From Misgurnus anguillicaudatus (taxonomy: Eukaryota; Chordata; Actinopteri; Cypriniformes; Cobitidae), in NCBI RefSeq assembly GCF_027580225.2, contig NC_073357.2, positions 41,254,001 to 41,318,000 on the forward strand: a stretch of DNA of 64,000 nt, given 5' to 3'. Position numbers and translations under genes: made by a program. The notes under the pieces were generated by a model. It was not told the DNA's origin, made no database searches, and was given only the letters and a program-made list of their open reading frames with translations. Shown in pieces: positions 22,557-36,062 of this stretch (the stretch's first letter is position 1; every line of letters begins with the position of its first letter).

Positions 22557-25500
22557 GAGCAATAAGACATGAAAACAAACTTCCTCACGCTGACTGACAA
22601 ATCTAAAGCATGCACAGACGCGTAAGCGCACAACCCCAAAATATATACATATGCACAGAATTACACTTTTACAAAAAAAATGAATATTTTGAAAAAGGTT
22701 TATGCAGATAGGACCTATAATCTTTTATGTCTTAAATGAATGCTTGGTTAACTGTTGGGGAAAATATCTGATGTGTAACATTACATTAGATCATTGAATT
22801 ACAGTGATTTTAAAGCTGTCTGTCATAATGTCAATCAAACAATAAAAGAAAGAAAAAAGTTGAACATATATTTTTCCTACAGTATTGTTTTTGACCGTGT
22901 GCATGCTAATTTTAAGGTATGGATGCTGTGATTTTGCTTTTGAACCCTCAAAAAAAAAAACTAGATTTTTCAAACTTCAAACAGTTGTAGATCTGTCATT
23001 TTTGTCAGATTCCAAACCATATTTTTATAGAGAATGTCAAAATATAAATAACAAATTTGAGAAAATTTGCTTATTCCGACTAATTTTGCCACATTTAATT
23101 CATCACAGTGCTTTATTTTCTATGTCTATTGATTGTCTACAGGTTTCAGGAACTCAATGACAGTCACTGTGAATCTCTCTGATCTGAAATGTCCATTATC
23201 TTTTATGAACAGGTTGTTTTAGAAACAGGACACCTGCAAATGTCAGCAGTAAATGTTATAAGAGATAAAGGTTTGGGTGTCTTTAATGTGCTGCAATAAC
23301 AGAACAGAAAAATCTAAGGCAAGAGTAAATTGGAATGGCAGACACCCAAAATCAAAATGAGGTTACCCAATAAAATCAAAGGCCTGTCTCTTACAAACTG
23401 AATGTAGACCTTTTTGTCGAACTTGACATTTTAGATCACTGTCCTATTGGGCGTCTTTGATCTTGGATTTTTTCAATTCAGCTTTTTTCAGCTCTCTGTT
23501 CTTGATGTAAAATTGAGTATTTAAAGTTAATACCAATAGTCAGGACAAAGCAATGCAGGGTTTTACTTTTGCAAAAAATTTAATTTAATAAAGTTATACA
23601 TCCTTTCATTACAGGCTCTTTGAATATGCCTAGACATAGAAACTCTGGAAAGGTGTGCACCTGCATACAGCCCTTCAATCTTCAGAGACCTGTTTGGAGT
23701 TTTCGGCTGTTGAAGCATTAATCCTGGTAAATTAAGGGCCAGTGTTGCTTGGCTGTCAGGTACAACGGGCCACATCAGAAACGCTCTAAAACAGTGACGG
23801 GTTTGTGGGCCGCTCGGCGATAATTAGAATGCCATGTGTTCATCCCTACAAGCTAAAACAGCACTTGTTAAATGAGGAGCTGTCGCACTTTAATTGTCTC
23901 CACCGAGACACAATGAGGAGGAAGGGGGAGGAGGGTAATCCTGCAAACATAGGCCAAATCATGAGGAAGCAAGGGCTGAAAAATTACCACATCCTTAGAG
24001 ATGCATCAGCATATCATTTCCTAGTTGTAGACATTATGGCTCATGGCAGTTTGGATTAAATGGAGTGCTGACAGTTTGTAAGTCATTCCGCTCGTGTCAC
24101 TCTGGGACGCTGTTGGGAAAAATCAATTTCTATTTACCCAAGTTTAATTTAGTTACGTCAATTTTAGGCCAGTTCGCTTTAATAAGGACATTAGGTCAGT
24201 GTGATTCTCCCGATATGATATTGTAATGAAGACGCACGCTAACTTATATTGTGACCTTGAAAGGTAGTGGTATTGATGTTTTTAATAATTTTCCCAGTAT
24301 TCTCCATTTTTTTAAACTGAGGTGTCTAAATCATGCTGATTAATGTATTCCTGCATTGCTTACTGAAAAGATCGTCAGGTAGTCAAGTCAGTTCCTATCA
24401 GCTTTTAAAGCAGGCTGAAGCTGTTTGGCTCAACAATGTGACATGAGGAATAGCACACAGTAGCAATGTCCTCACCTTGTAAAAGTAAAATTAAATGGGG
24501 CGTTTGCTTGCCACCTGGGTCTGCTTACTGTCCGAACTAAAGTAATTTCCTGTTTAAATCACAATGGGGAAGCCTTAGGGAAGATTATCGTTACATTAAT
24601 CAAAGATTCATCAAAAGCTAACAAATCTTTCATGCAATCATTTTTCGTCCAGAAAAGAAAACTGTGTAGACGACCAAGTACAGTAGATCCATAATAATGA
24701 CTTTGATGATAATCTATGAGAGTGTATTGCTGAAAACTTTCAAGAGCAAAGATATAAATATGCAAATTCTTTTGTTATGCATGATTTAAGAGTTGATTTT
24801 GAAGATATTTTTTGCCAAGAATGAATTGCAAATGAAATGATTGCACTATTGCTGTAATGAAGGTTAACCAGGGTTCACCATATAATAGACTCGTGCTCCT
24901 CTTAACTCCTTACTTGAAAAATCAAGCCATTCTATTATGACCTTGATTAATGTTAGTAAGTGAAAGGTTGAACATTTCCAATGCAGAGTGCTTAGATTTA
25001 GCATATATATCATCCTCTTGATGTCTATAAGGTCATCTTGAGCCTCGTGATTAACAATTTGAATGTAGTTTCAGTTAGTCCTAATGATTTGTCTGCGAGC
25101 TCCTTCTTTTCTTACCGCATTAGACGAATTTCAAGTTTAAGCATGAAGGGTTGCGTCAAGCTGTTTTTATTCAATAGCACCATGTTGCGGCGAGATTGAA
25201 ATGACTCTGGAAAAGACCATCTCATACTGAGTACAATATTTCTATTGTTATTACTTTGACTGCATGACACCAGGTGAGCTGTTCCTTCATATCGTCTCTT
25301 CTTGAATGAATGAGACTAAATTTGTGAAGGAAAGGGACTTTTTATTCAAATCAGTATTGTGTTTATATGCAACCTATTAATTTTCACTTTCGTCCGCTGA
25401 GGTGCTCATGTCATCTCTAAACAAGATCATCCCAGCATTTTCCATAACTGCAGCAGGAGGGGGAATCAGAAGGCAGATGGCCTTGAAAGAAAACAATCAT

Positions 25501-26528
25501 AATTGAGCCTTTATTACCTCAGCGGTTGAGCTCCATGGTTGAATTCATTCCAGTTTGAGGTCTGTGTGTAATGTGGGTGACATTGCGCCCAAGCTGTGTT
25601 GTCTGAGTGTGGTCCTTTCACGTTTGTAGAGGGAATAGCGTTTCAAGTCAAATAAAGAAGTTCAGTAACTTCCCTTTGGGAAAAAGACGGGAGGCTTTTT
25701 ACCCCAGAAAAGCTACTGATCCTCAAGTGATTGTGACAAACGGAGAAAGTGTTGCATGCTTAGCAATATTTAACTCCTGTGGGCTTTATTATAATGTGAT
25801 GGGTCTGTCTCTAGAAAAATAAAGCGAAAAACTCATTTTCCCAGAGACCATTTGACTAACTGCATGTTGCTTTCCGAGTCGCGGTGCTCAGAGTGAAGTA
25901 TAGGCTTTCTGTTCCCTCTTGCAGAGAAGATTTGTAGTAATCATCGCGGAAGACACTTGCAGCATGGACATACTACAACCTTATCAAAATACATCCCAAT
26001 GTTTCCTGTCTGTACATCTTATCTGCATTGCTCAGGGAGGTAGGCTGCTATCATAAATCAAGGTACAAAAAACCCACACATCAAAATGTCGAAGCCATTC
26101 AGTGTTTCCTTTGGTAGTGTTTTTGTTATCATGTTTTTCAACAGAGCTAGAGAGGATTTACATCTATATTTGGATCTTCAGGATGCTTTTATAAATAGCT
26201 GGGACAGCACAAAGCACGATTTTGCACTAGACCGTCACCTATATGATAGAGAGGTGTCCAGAATAATGTGTGACTTTAGTGAGATCTTTGTCAATGTGAA
26301 TACTCAAAAGCCATTAGGCTCTGTGAGTGCAAGTCCTCTCTTTAGCATTTGTGCTGATTTATGCATTAAATTCCTCATGCATTACAGCCCATTATGCTTT
26401 TGATAAAAATCCACTTAATCTACACAAAAACAACACAGACTGTGTAAGGGCACATGTGGATAAACATATTTATGGTATTACGTATAGTCAATTATAATGA
26501 CTGAAGTACCTTTTTACATTTAGGATTT
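22557..26528. other. apparently single-copy non-coding DNA
   Basis: Four kilobases without element ends or a credible gene. The 23780-24110 and 24950-25600 parts are information-rich (few runs, TAATTA and ATTAAT words) and read like vertebrate conserved non-coding DNA. This is only an impression, without any alignment. Open frames up to 105 codons lack domains. Confidence 0.4.
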
Positions 26529-27850
26529 TTTAAACTCTTTCTCTGCTAGTGACACGTTATCTCGTGTTTTTGCCAATGACGAGTTTTTATGGCAATCCAT
26601 ATTTCCGCTATTATTCACTAGGTGGCGCTCTTACCCAACTTATAAAACACTGAAGCTTCCACTGATCCAAAAACAGTAAAAACTCAGTGTATGTTTTTAA
26701 TCATCACTTTGAATTAGTGCTAGCCGATAATTCGATAACCGTAAGTTTTACCGATATAAATTTTACAGATAAAACTATAATGACAATTCGATAAGTGATC
26801 GATTATGTTTACGCACTGTGCGTAATGCTGCGCAAGCACTTTCGAATGCGGCATGCGGTCTTGGTTTACAATCACAGTGTCAATTAGACTTGAAGGAGTG
26901 GAGTAAGATGAGGCAAGTTCATTTATTAGTAGATGATTTTCGCGATGCGGATAACGCAAATGGAATCATTGATCCAAATATGTTCGTTTTGTGTAATGTT
27001 GGACACGCAAACAGGGTTCGTCAAAGCCCGGAACACTGCAGACAAAATATATACAGTATACTGTACTTTCTTTCAGCATCTCCCTTGTGTGCGCGCACAA
27101 GTCCGCACAGCTTAAAGTATATTTACAGGACATTCACAAATTCAGAAAACTGAGGAAAAACAGCGGATCCATCACTGCAGTGAATATACTGTATTAGTGT
27201 TTGCTTCCACAGCAACGTGACGCTCTTGGCATCTATTTATCAGCGTGTATAGCTCATATATGTATAACACACGCGTGATCACTGAACTAAGTTTTCTTTC
27301 TTTTTTAAGTGAACATAAACAGCTAGATATTACTCAGTATATTAAAACTTAAAGCAGTCTGTCTTGGGTCTTAAAGTGACAGTAGCCTGCTGCTTTCTGT
27401 GTCTGCAATATGTTGATTTCATAACAAATATATTTACATTTAATACAGATGCCTGAACATTAAAACAAGATTTTAGTATTTGTATTTGTCATGTTCTGAA
27501 TAAAAAGCAATTTAAAAACCACTATTAACTGTCTGGTTTTTAAAATTTTCATTTAGGAGCAAAAATCTGCCTTTAAATTTGACAGGAATAAAGATTTGTT
27601 ATTTATCATGATAATTATTGATATCGACTGACATGGAAAACATTTTCTTGATTTTTTTTGGCCATATCGCCCAGCCCTACTTTGAAGCTAACAAAAGATT
27701 CTAACAAAAGTCCAAAAATGCAATTATCTCAGCTTTTTGTTGTATTAATTTGATGTATTGTATGTTTATTTATTTAAATAAGACAATTTACTAGAAGATA
27801 ATAAACTTTGTGAAAATCATAAAAAATGCAAAAACTGGCTGGCAACTTTA
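26529..27850. repeat. dispersed repeat hosting a hAT element
   Basis: The left part (26529-26714) starts AAACTCTTTCTCTGC and includes CACTAGGTGGCGCTCTTACC. The right part (27680 to about 27850) ends near AACTGGCTGGCAACTTT. The halves read through when the hAT element is removed. I recognise the left half as typical fish repeat DNA from memory; the outer limits are approximate. Confidence 0.5.
26715..27679. mobile_element. non-autonomous hAT-type element
   Basis: A 965-bp segment with ends TAGTGCTAGCCGATAA and ATATCGCCCAGCCCTA (imperfect inverted repeats). It is flanked by 8-bp duplications CTTTGAAT (26707-26714) and CTTTGAAG (27680-27687). Eight-base duplications and TAGNGCTG-type ends are characteristic of hAT. 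No transposase frame is present. Confidence 0.8.
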
Positions 27851-30800
27851 AAAAAAAATACTGTACGTTTATCAAATACTTTCGCTTCAAATCCACTTAA
27901 TCCCAGCCTCAAGTCCTTCAGAAAATGGGCATTTGTGGCATTTTGTTGGCAGAATCTATTAAGAGTCTGATTATAAAACTTATTTACAAGAAAACATGTC
28001 AGACACACTTAGAGGGTTTGGCATCTAAACTCATCAAATGTTTCTATACATTCTGAAAATAAAAGGATAAAAATTTTCACAAACAGTATTTTCCAAATAA
28101 TAATAATAATAATAAATAATGACAAATAGTAATAGAAAACAACAAGTAGGCTTTTGCGGTACAGTGATTATTTTCATGTAATTTATACTCTTCAAGTCAT
28201 GGAGAGACAGAAATTGAGCCCATGACAACGTAATGTACAGGATTTGAATGGCATCATAGCTTCTTTAATAATAATGGAAATTTTGTCTTTGTATACTTGG
28301 TGTTTTTATAAGAATATGATTCTGTTAATTTTACTACAGAACGCTTACAAAACATAAACCTGGTATCGTGTTAAGTGCTACAAATAAGTAATGAAATAGC
28401 ATACTGAATAAAAGTTATGTTGATGATTTATTCAACAATCTCTTGAGGGTCAGTAAGATTCTTAAATTTGGAAAGCCCTACTGTAGATTTTTTTTTTCAT
28501 TTTCAATCCTGTGTGAGTTAGTGTGGATTTTTCATACTAGAGTTCCCAGATAAACTCTTGCTAGTGGCTAACAATTTAAGGGGCCACGAGTGGCCACATA
28601 GACCAAGCGACTTTCTCTCCCTGTGGCTCTTATTTCTAAAAAGACACTTTCAAAGTCTTGCTTCAGGGACCTTATTCCCTGTCTCTGTCTCTGTTGCTCA
28701 AGTTCAGCGTGGTTAGATCATTTGGGACTGGAGATGTGTATTTACATGGTGAATTATCTCAGTATGAGGAGTCTGAAGAGAAGCTTGCTGTGCTATTCTG
28801 CTTTAGAGGTTGAGAACGGGTTAATATATCTCATTCTAAAGTCTTGTGTCAGATACAAATTTGCTCGAAGAATTCAACCCCGCAAATAGTATTGAAGCCA
28901 TGCAGTTATTGACTGATTCACTGTTAATTTTTTTGCTTTCCTAACTCACTTTCAAAGTCGCAGTTTTAGATAGCTTAAACTACATTAGACTTTATTCTCA
29001 TGAACTGAAAAACCTCCAGGGAGTGTCGAACACTGTTAGGATCTTGCTGTGTCAGTCGATTCAAAAATTAAATTTACCATGACCCAAAATAAATATCGAA
29101 AATAACATTTTATCAAATAATTCAATGCTGCACCACAGAGGACAAATTTTGTGTAATTTTACAAGAGTTAAAAGGCAGAGGAAAACATAATGTGTGTCAA
29201 TACAAAATCCTGCTGCTCAATGAAAAGCAATTTTACATCCCTGGCCCCAAACAACAACATTAATCTTCCACCTATTTCAGATAGGTTTTCCCCAATGATA
29301 CCATATCACTCTCCTGAGTGAGAATTTATATCTTCATTATAGCTGCAAATAAATGGGCACTCTGTGTGAAAACGATCAAGTATTTTTTGCATTTATTAAG
29401 GACAAGAGATGCAATTTTCTTTGTGTTGCTCTCCGTTTTGTGTTACAGCTGTAAAGCGTTTCTTTTGAGAGATAATTTTAACAAGCTATGGGCAGGAATA
29501 GTTTATTATTGCATGCTGATATAATGATATGCAAATCATAGCATTCCAACTGTAATTTTTGTCTTGCTAGTTTGAGATCCATCTTTTTGTTTTTTGCTAA
29601 GCTTTTGCCCATGCATTGTTGTTAGCCCTTAGCAAACAGTATTGAGCTGTGGGTTTTCTTTGTTAAATTCACTGTTGGTCAGGATGGAGACAGAACCTTC
29701 AGAATAATTTATACATTTTCTTTGTAAAATGTTCCGAAATGTTGAAATTGTTGCTTGCATGCATCCCATTCATATGGAAAAGAGTTTGTTTGTAATTATC
29801 TTTACTATTATGTTTCTCTTTGAATTATAAAACTTGCTTTAGATCCTTCTTCAACATCATATTATTCAGTTGACATCGCACTGGCATATAGAAGCCATTC
29901 TGCTTCTTTGCATGTGGAATTATCCTCCACAGCAACATTGATATGAAGGGCGCATTGGGGATTGTGCATCGCAATGCAATGGCAGGCAGGAAAAATAGCG
30001 CGACCGTTTTCATCTCCCACGTGACCGCATTAATTTGCAGCCCGGACTGCTTCTTTCTTCCTCTGCCGGTGGCCCCTGGGTTTAGCAGAACTGGAGCCTC
30101 ATCCCAGTCGCTGTGCACCTGATTCCTCTTCCTCTCCCCAAAGACCCCAGCACCGTCCCCCATTTGTCATTGGTAAGCATGCCGACAAGCCGGGCTTCAC
30201 GCGACGGGGGTAGGGGACCTGAAGCGAGCAAAACAAAGGGACAACAAAATCAGCATAATTCCTCTCAAAATGAAAACACATTCTTCACGAAGGGGGGGTA
30301 AAATAATGCAATTATCCTTGCAAAGACTGTCAGTGGCAGGATGATGAATACTGGAACGTTGACATGGAATGTGACACTGCTCCTAGAAAAAATGTTTTTA
30401 CTCAAAAGATAAAGAGATAAAGCATTTTGGAACCCAGGGCTTCCACCGCCTCCTTGAATACAGTTAAAATGCTGAATTTGAAAACACTGCACCGGTTTTA
30501 GATAATTGCTGTACTTTGCATTTTGCCGAAAACCCTGCGAGGAGACATTTGCGGAAATCATGAGAAAGAGAGCAAGAGAAGGCGAGATTGCTGAGCGTGC
30601 AATCAAACTTCAGTGACGAATGATTACTCGCTGTCATTACAAATCCTTTGACTGATCCAGTGCACTACCCCCTTGTGGAGAGCAGTCGATGCACTTTCAA
30701 AAGTGTTTTTTAAAACCTACACTTAATACCCTTGATGATGAATGGGCGGACTTACATATGGTGGAGGCGGGGTGAAGGGAAGCCTGATGAAATTACAATG

Positions 30801-31573
30801 CGAGCTGATTGATCTGCGCGGAGCTGGCGTGCAGCCGGAGAGCAGGTTAAACTGATGAATGGTGATTTGCGTCGGAGGTGTGGCTAAAGGCCAATGTGAA
30901 GATTGTCAGAAGACCTGACCTTCGCAACCATTTCAGAACCCCGGCTCGCTCTCAGGTTCACGGCACCTAACCAAAACCCGTCCATCATTTCTTGCATCAA
31001 AGCAGGATTGAGAGACGGCACAGATCAAGCCCACTTGCAAGAATATGTGCTTATTAGCATAGCGGTAATGATTTACAGCTCTGTTGAGGTGTGGATGTGT
31101 GATCATTTCGACTTTCACAGAGGACTGAACTGCATAATGTTGTTGAGCTTCTAGTTGTCATGACAATATGTAGTTGGCGTTTAAAATGTCTATTTGATAA
31201 GTCCTTAGTCGAAGGAATGGAGAAGTCTGATAAATTTCACCCTTAATGTGGTCACGTATATCCTATGAAGGCCATATTGTTTGGCATTTTTCATTTAGGA
31301 CAAAGTACAGGCCATCCACAGTCGGTGGAGTAAATCAGAAGCTTTTTGCCAAGGGGTTGTATTGTTAGATACATGTACAGTAAACACAGACACACACATA
31401 GCAATCTGTCACAAGCTCTCAATAATCATCTCATATTATTTTTACTAAATTAAATAGAAAAAGCAGCATTGTTCTCATTATGCATAAACATTTGAACCAT
31501 TAAATGCTGTCAAGTCTAACCGCCTGATTCCCAAGGCACAACTGCTTTAGAGGTTGAGAAAACTCCACATCCT
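27851..31573. other. apparently single-copy non-coding DNA
   Basis: Contains an (ATA)n tract near 28096-28120. The 29820-31150 part is relatively GC-rich with few runs and might be regulatory, but no motif decides this. No supported gene; frames of about 110 codons on the minus strand (29825-30163, 30265-30606) have no domain. Confidence 0.4.
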
Positions 31574-32758
31574 CTTAAGCTGGGGACACACTTAACGATT
31601 TTTGTACCGATTATAAATGTAATTTGGTCTTAACCACTGATCGTGCCCAGTCTTTTCCAGTTGTGCCCAGTCTGTGTGGTGTCTAAAGGTTCTAGTCTTA
31701 GAATTTAAGAGCCAGTTGTTGACAGTCTATCTCACAACTATTTTATTAAACTTGCGACGGGAACCTGTGATTGATGACATTGATGAGAGGGCACACAGAC
31801 AGAAACAAAAGTAGAGAAATGGGCAAACGTTTTGATGCATATGTACATAAAGAAGCAGTTTCCCGGACTTGGTTTAGATTAATCCAGGACTAGGCCTTAG
31901 TTATAATATGATATTTGTACAAACATACCTTACCTTGTGTGGATCTTGAAAGAAAACAATGGCACTGATATATGTTAAGATATGTCAGTGCAAGATGTTT
32001 TTAAATTAAAGCAGCTTAAACAGGCATTTATGGGCCAGCGCAAACCATCATTTTGGCATTAAATAACGACTGTCGGGATTTACTAAAGATGACTTTTTTG
32101 CGTATTGATTTCTAGATGTTTACCTTTCAGATGCTAAATTTTTGGGAGGAGAATATTTAAATGATTCACACAACGTGATTTACTAATGTATGTGTGTGTG
32201 TTATGACTGGTATTTGCACCATTATTTAACGCAGCACTTGATGTCTTGATGTATGATGTCACAGCAGTAGGCAGCGCAAAAATAACGGCACGCCTATAAT
32301 CCCTCCCACTCCGAAGTGTTACTAAACTGGATGGAAAAGCTAACCAAGCCAAAGTGAGGTGAGCTGACCTGACCTAAATCAAACAGTGGGGTACGGAAAA
32401 GTGGCATTATAGTCTGGAAAATACAGTACTCTCAAAAATTGCATAGGCAGCTAGTTAATGTATATTACAGCTTAGTAGACTGAGATAGCAAGTGGTTTCC
32501 AGTTTTGAATAAGATTTGAATTTTTCATGGAAAGACGGCCCTGCATTTATTATTCATCTCTGTAGAATGTCAAACTAGTCTTTTAAATGGTCAATTTCAT
32601 TTACTTCTCCTAAGTACTTTAAAGTTGTACTGACCTGAAACTAAACTGCTCTGGGTTGAATTATTGCAGAAAGGCGGCCTTTGTCCAAAAGTAAAGTAAA
32701 AATAAAAAGTGGCATTTCAAAAAGAAAAGCATACAATCTAAGAAATATATTCCAACCA
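31574..32758. repeat. remnants of several dispersed repeats
   Basis: 31858-32022 contains TCCAGGACTAGGCCTTAGTT and AGATATGTCAGTGCAAG, words I recall from a common fish MITE/SINE-like repeat. 32030-32245 matches the element at 58190-58948 (GCCAGCGCAAA, TCATTTTG, GGGATTTACTAAAGA, ATTTAAATGATTCAC). The left part (31577-31800) starts GGGGACACACTTAACGATTTT and may be another fragment. Confidence 0.55.
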
Positions 32759-32970
32759 TGGGCTTGACATTAACTTTTTACTTATCAGCCCATGTGGTTA
32801 ATGATTTTCCAAGGTTACTAGCCATTTATCATTTTCACTAGCCACAATTTTGTTGCATGCAAAAATTTACTTGGGCTTGAATTTACTTGAGCCTTTCAAG
32901 GCCGTGCAAAGTCATTTGAGAGAATTGTCGCTGAAACGTTGCAAAGACTGTGATCTAGTTACACTGTTAC

Positions 32971-33163
32971 GGGCCATTCACATGTCGCGCCTAAAACACG
33001 TTGAAAATACTAGGCCCGTAGGTTCTTCAGTTGACCTGCGTTGTGCTTGTGGCATTCTGAAAAGTTGAAATGTTTTTAACTCGATGGGGTCGCACTATGG
33101 CGTATTTGCGCTTTCATTATAACAAACTTGAGTGTGCAGAAGACGCAATATGTGAATCACCCC
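32971..33163. mobile_element. nested short MITE
   Basis: A 193-bp segment with ends GGGCCATTCACA and TGTGAATCACCCC, imperfect inverted repeats, inside the 32759-34223 element. Non-coding; no clear target duplication. Confidence 0.5.
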
Positions 33164-33984
33164 TTAAACTGTTTTTCAACACTTTTGTGTTCAGGATTAT
33201 TTGAGAGGTGCTAAAAAGGTGTCATGAGCCACCGCCCATGGAGACATCCCAACACAATCTGAGGCATCCATTCAGGTTACAGCTTTATTTGAAGGTTTAG
33301 AGATACCGGCAGCTTTCCGTGAGTGGGTGTGGTTTAGGCGAGAGCAGAGAATCTTGCCTGTTTTTCCAAGATTTTGATCACTTATTTTATTTGTTTTCTG
33401 GTTTATTTAATTTTTTTACATTTGGCTAGGTGGTTAAAATCAGATTTTTCTTTGGTGTGACAAACTGAGAACACATTTAATATTGGACTTTACACAGACT
33501 TTAAAATGTAAATGGCCACTGTACACACCCAATCAAGACTACAACATTACAGGTCATTATTAAATATTTAACTCTGATAAGGTTATGTGTAAAGCTTCTT
33601 TTTATGAAAACTTGTAATTTATTTAGACATATAAAAAATAAATAAAGTGATACAATGTGCAAAAATGAAAACGTTGTTCAAACTAGTTCAAAGAGGAACT
33701 AAAAGTGGGCAGTAGATTATATAAAAACATATGGGAATCAAAATAGCCTTATTTTAGTGCATTTGGATCTTTACTTTCAGATAAAAAATGACAGATGAAA
33801 TGAATGCTGTTTCGTCACTTGTGTATTGTTAACTCTCCAGGCTTTGTTATGCTACAAAGCTCCTCTCATTCACTTCTGCACAGGGACTTGTTGGTTACGG
33901 TGTTGTATGACGTCTGTCTCTAGTGTAAGCATATAAAACAATGAACAAACAAAAGATTTGTATGACTTCATGCGGTGCTGCATA

Positions 33985-34085
33985 GATCGATTGCTGTATG
34001 ACATCAAAGTACAGCATGATCGATTCAAAAGCATTTGGAACAGTCAGTTCTTGAGTTGTACTTGGTGTACTTTGATGTCATACAG
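33985..34085. repeat. inverted repeats and hairpin
   Basis: CTGTATGACATCAAAGTACA (33994-34013) has a perfect 20-bp inverted partner at 34066-34085. A second, internal hairpin pairs GATCGAT-TGCTGTA (33985-33998) with TACAGCA-TG-ATCGAT (34009-34023). It lies within the 32759-34223 element. Confidence 0.75.
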
Positions 34086-34223
34086 TGCTTCATGAGGTTT
34101 AACACACCAAATATATAAATATAAAATTTCATTCACCAAGTGGCTAGTGGAAGTAAATTTGTGCTACAGCTAAAATCCACCCACATTTAGTGGGTTGGTA
34201 GGTGTTTTTGTCAAGCCTTAATC

Positions 34224-35114
34224 CCAACCCATGTTGTTTTTCTTTTGACAGGACGTGCTTAGTCAGGGACATCTTGTATGTAACTTAATACTTAACAAAT
34301 GTACCTGCTATTTGTTTGGACATGCAGTTTGAACCCTTTTGAGTTGAATGAAGGCTTTGACTAGGTCTCAATTGCCACATGCTCTTCTCCTCACCACTGT
34401 TGTTTTGTATGAGGAGGTTTATTATGATGCCCAGTGGAGAAATGGCTTTCCTCTAAGTGCCACTTTTATCTGGTGGCTGTGAGTTATTCATTTTCATTCA
34501 GAGTAAAGCACTTTATCTGACCTGTGTTCAAGGAGAAATCTTGAAAAACCTTGCTTTTGAAGCCTTCGCTATTGGCAGGTGCAAAAAGATGTAAATTAAA
34601 TTGGTTATAGTGAAAGTGTTTTGAACTAAACACAGCTCTTTAAATGACAGTAGCTTATAAAAGGACCATCTGAAATGGCAAATTGCTAGTGAAGGTCATC
34701 TGAAGATCTTATGTAGAGGTGATGAGCCTGTAGTTACACTGAAAGAGATTGGTTTGAAAGCAGCAATAATTTGCGTTTTATGATTACGGTTCATTCTTCA
34801 TTTCACAATTATTGGAGTTTATATTTATAGTTTCTGAAAATGTGTTGAAGATTGTCGTAGATTGAAAAAGCGATCCTAGAAGTTTTTTTTAAATGAAACC
34901 ATGCAGAGCAATTTTTTAGCAAATTTATTAAGCAAATAAGAGTAACTCGTACCAAGGGCTCAGTGCAATGGCAAGGTCAGAAATCTTAAACTGAGTGGAC
35001 CTCCATAAAATAGGGTGCACCTCAATTTTATCATATTTTGAGATAATTTTGCGTATATGTTTCCTGTCAAGCGCAGAAATCCCCTTTATCTCTCATCCCC
35101 TTTAAAAGCCAGTT
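34224..35114. other. unassigned non-coding DNA
   Basis: No repeat ends, gene or RNA recognised. Confidence 0.35.
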
Positions 35115-36062
35115 GCGCTGGTGCTGTGCGTAATCCCTATTTAGATGAAGGACCTTGTAAACTGAAAAACTAAGCGGAGAAAGAAGACCACCAGTTTGAG
35201 AATAATGTTAAAAATGTGTTGTTTTCATTGTTATTGAAATTTAATTTTTTAAAATTAAAACCTTTAAAAGCCTTTTTCTTTCAGTCATACAAATTTAGCA
35301 GGCTTTGAATTGCTGTAAATGTATTGATATCCTACATAATCAATGTAATCTCATAAAATAATTTGCAAGAAAAAGAATTTACAAACATGCAGGTACCCGA
35401 TCAGCGTTTCAGCACTAGAACAGCGCCATGGGATTTTTTACAAAGCATTACATAAAATGTTTCTCGTCTTACCATATCCACAGGTACAGTGTCATCATGT
35501 ACAATAAATCTGTAAGATAGCATTTAAAAACATTTAAAAAATAGATGCATTTCTTTAAAGCAAAGCATTTATTTACTTACCAGGCTACAGGGAAGCAGCT
35601 CTTTACGCCTTCTAACATCTCATAATCGGTCCTCATTTATGTCCAAGAGACTCAATAATAATCTTTTACATTCAATCCTTTAATCTTTCATATTTAAAAG
35701 CGTTTTTGTTCTGCTGTGCATTCATGTATGTGATAAGCAAACCCGCGTTGTCTTCCCGTTTATAGGCGCATATTACTAATGCGCTCATTAAATAACAAGA
35801 ACAATATTGCTCCATTGACCTTAGACCAGGTTGTAGTTGGTCAATGGCATAGTCTATTTTAGTTGCCTCAAAATAGCAACGCGCCAACAATGCACCTGAA
35901 CACACCTCGTTTTTAGACCAGAACGCCCATGGGCGCAAAAGGGGGCGTAAATGCATACGCTATTTAAACCCCGTGGCGCTAAACGTGAAAATGTAAATTG
36001 CGCAGGGTGGAAACTAGCAAAAGACACTTGTGTCGCGCATTGCGCCAGCTGTATGATAGAGC
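35115..36062 (-). repeat. dispersed DNA-element-like repeat
   Basis: On the minus strand this begins GAGGGCTCTATCATACAGC and continues with GGCGCAATGCGCGAC, GCCCATGGGCG, GTGTGTTCAGGTGCATTG, then GACCAACTACAACCTGGTC. I recall this word order from an abundant cyprinid repeat. The left boundary (near GTTGCGCTGG, 35113) is approximate. No coding frame. Confidence 0.55.

Larger units (their letters stand above)
32759..34223. mobile_element. non-autonomous DNA element with GGCTTGACA ends
   Basis: The left end GGGCTTGACATTAAC and the right end TTTTTGTCAAGCCTTAA are inverted repeats. Inside both ends are copies of a CTAGCCA / TGGCTAG word (32819-32845; 34141-34150). No transposase frame. It hosts the nested element at 32971-33163. 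Confidence 0.55.

Noticed and set aside
23805..24059. 84-codon frame as a conserved exon
   Set aside because: No consensus splice borders and no family resemblance; the block is more plausibly non-coding.
28096..28120. ATA-rich tract as a promoter or origin
   Set aside because: A simple (ATA)n microsatellite, without other signals.
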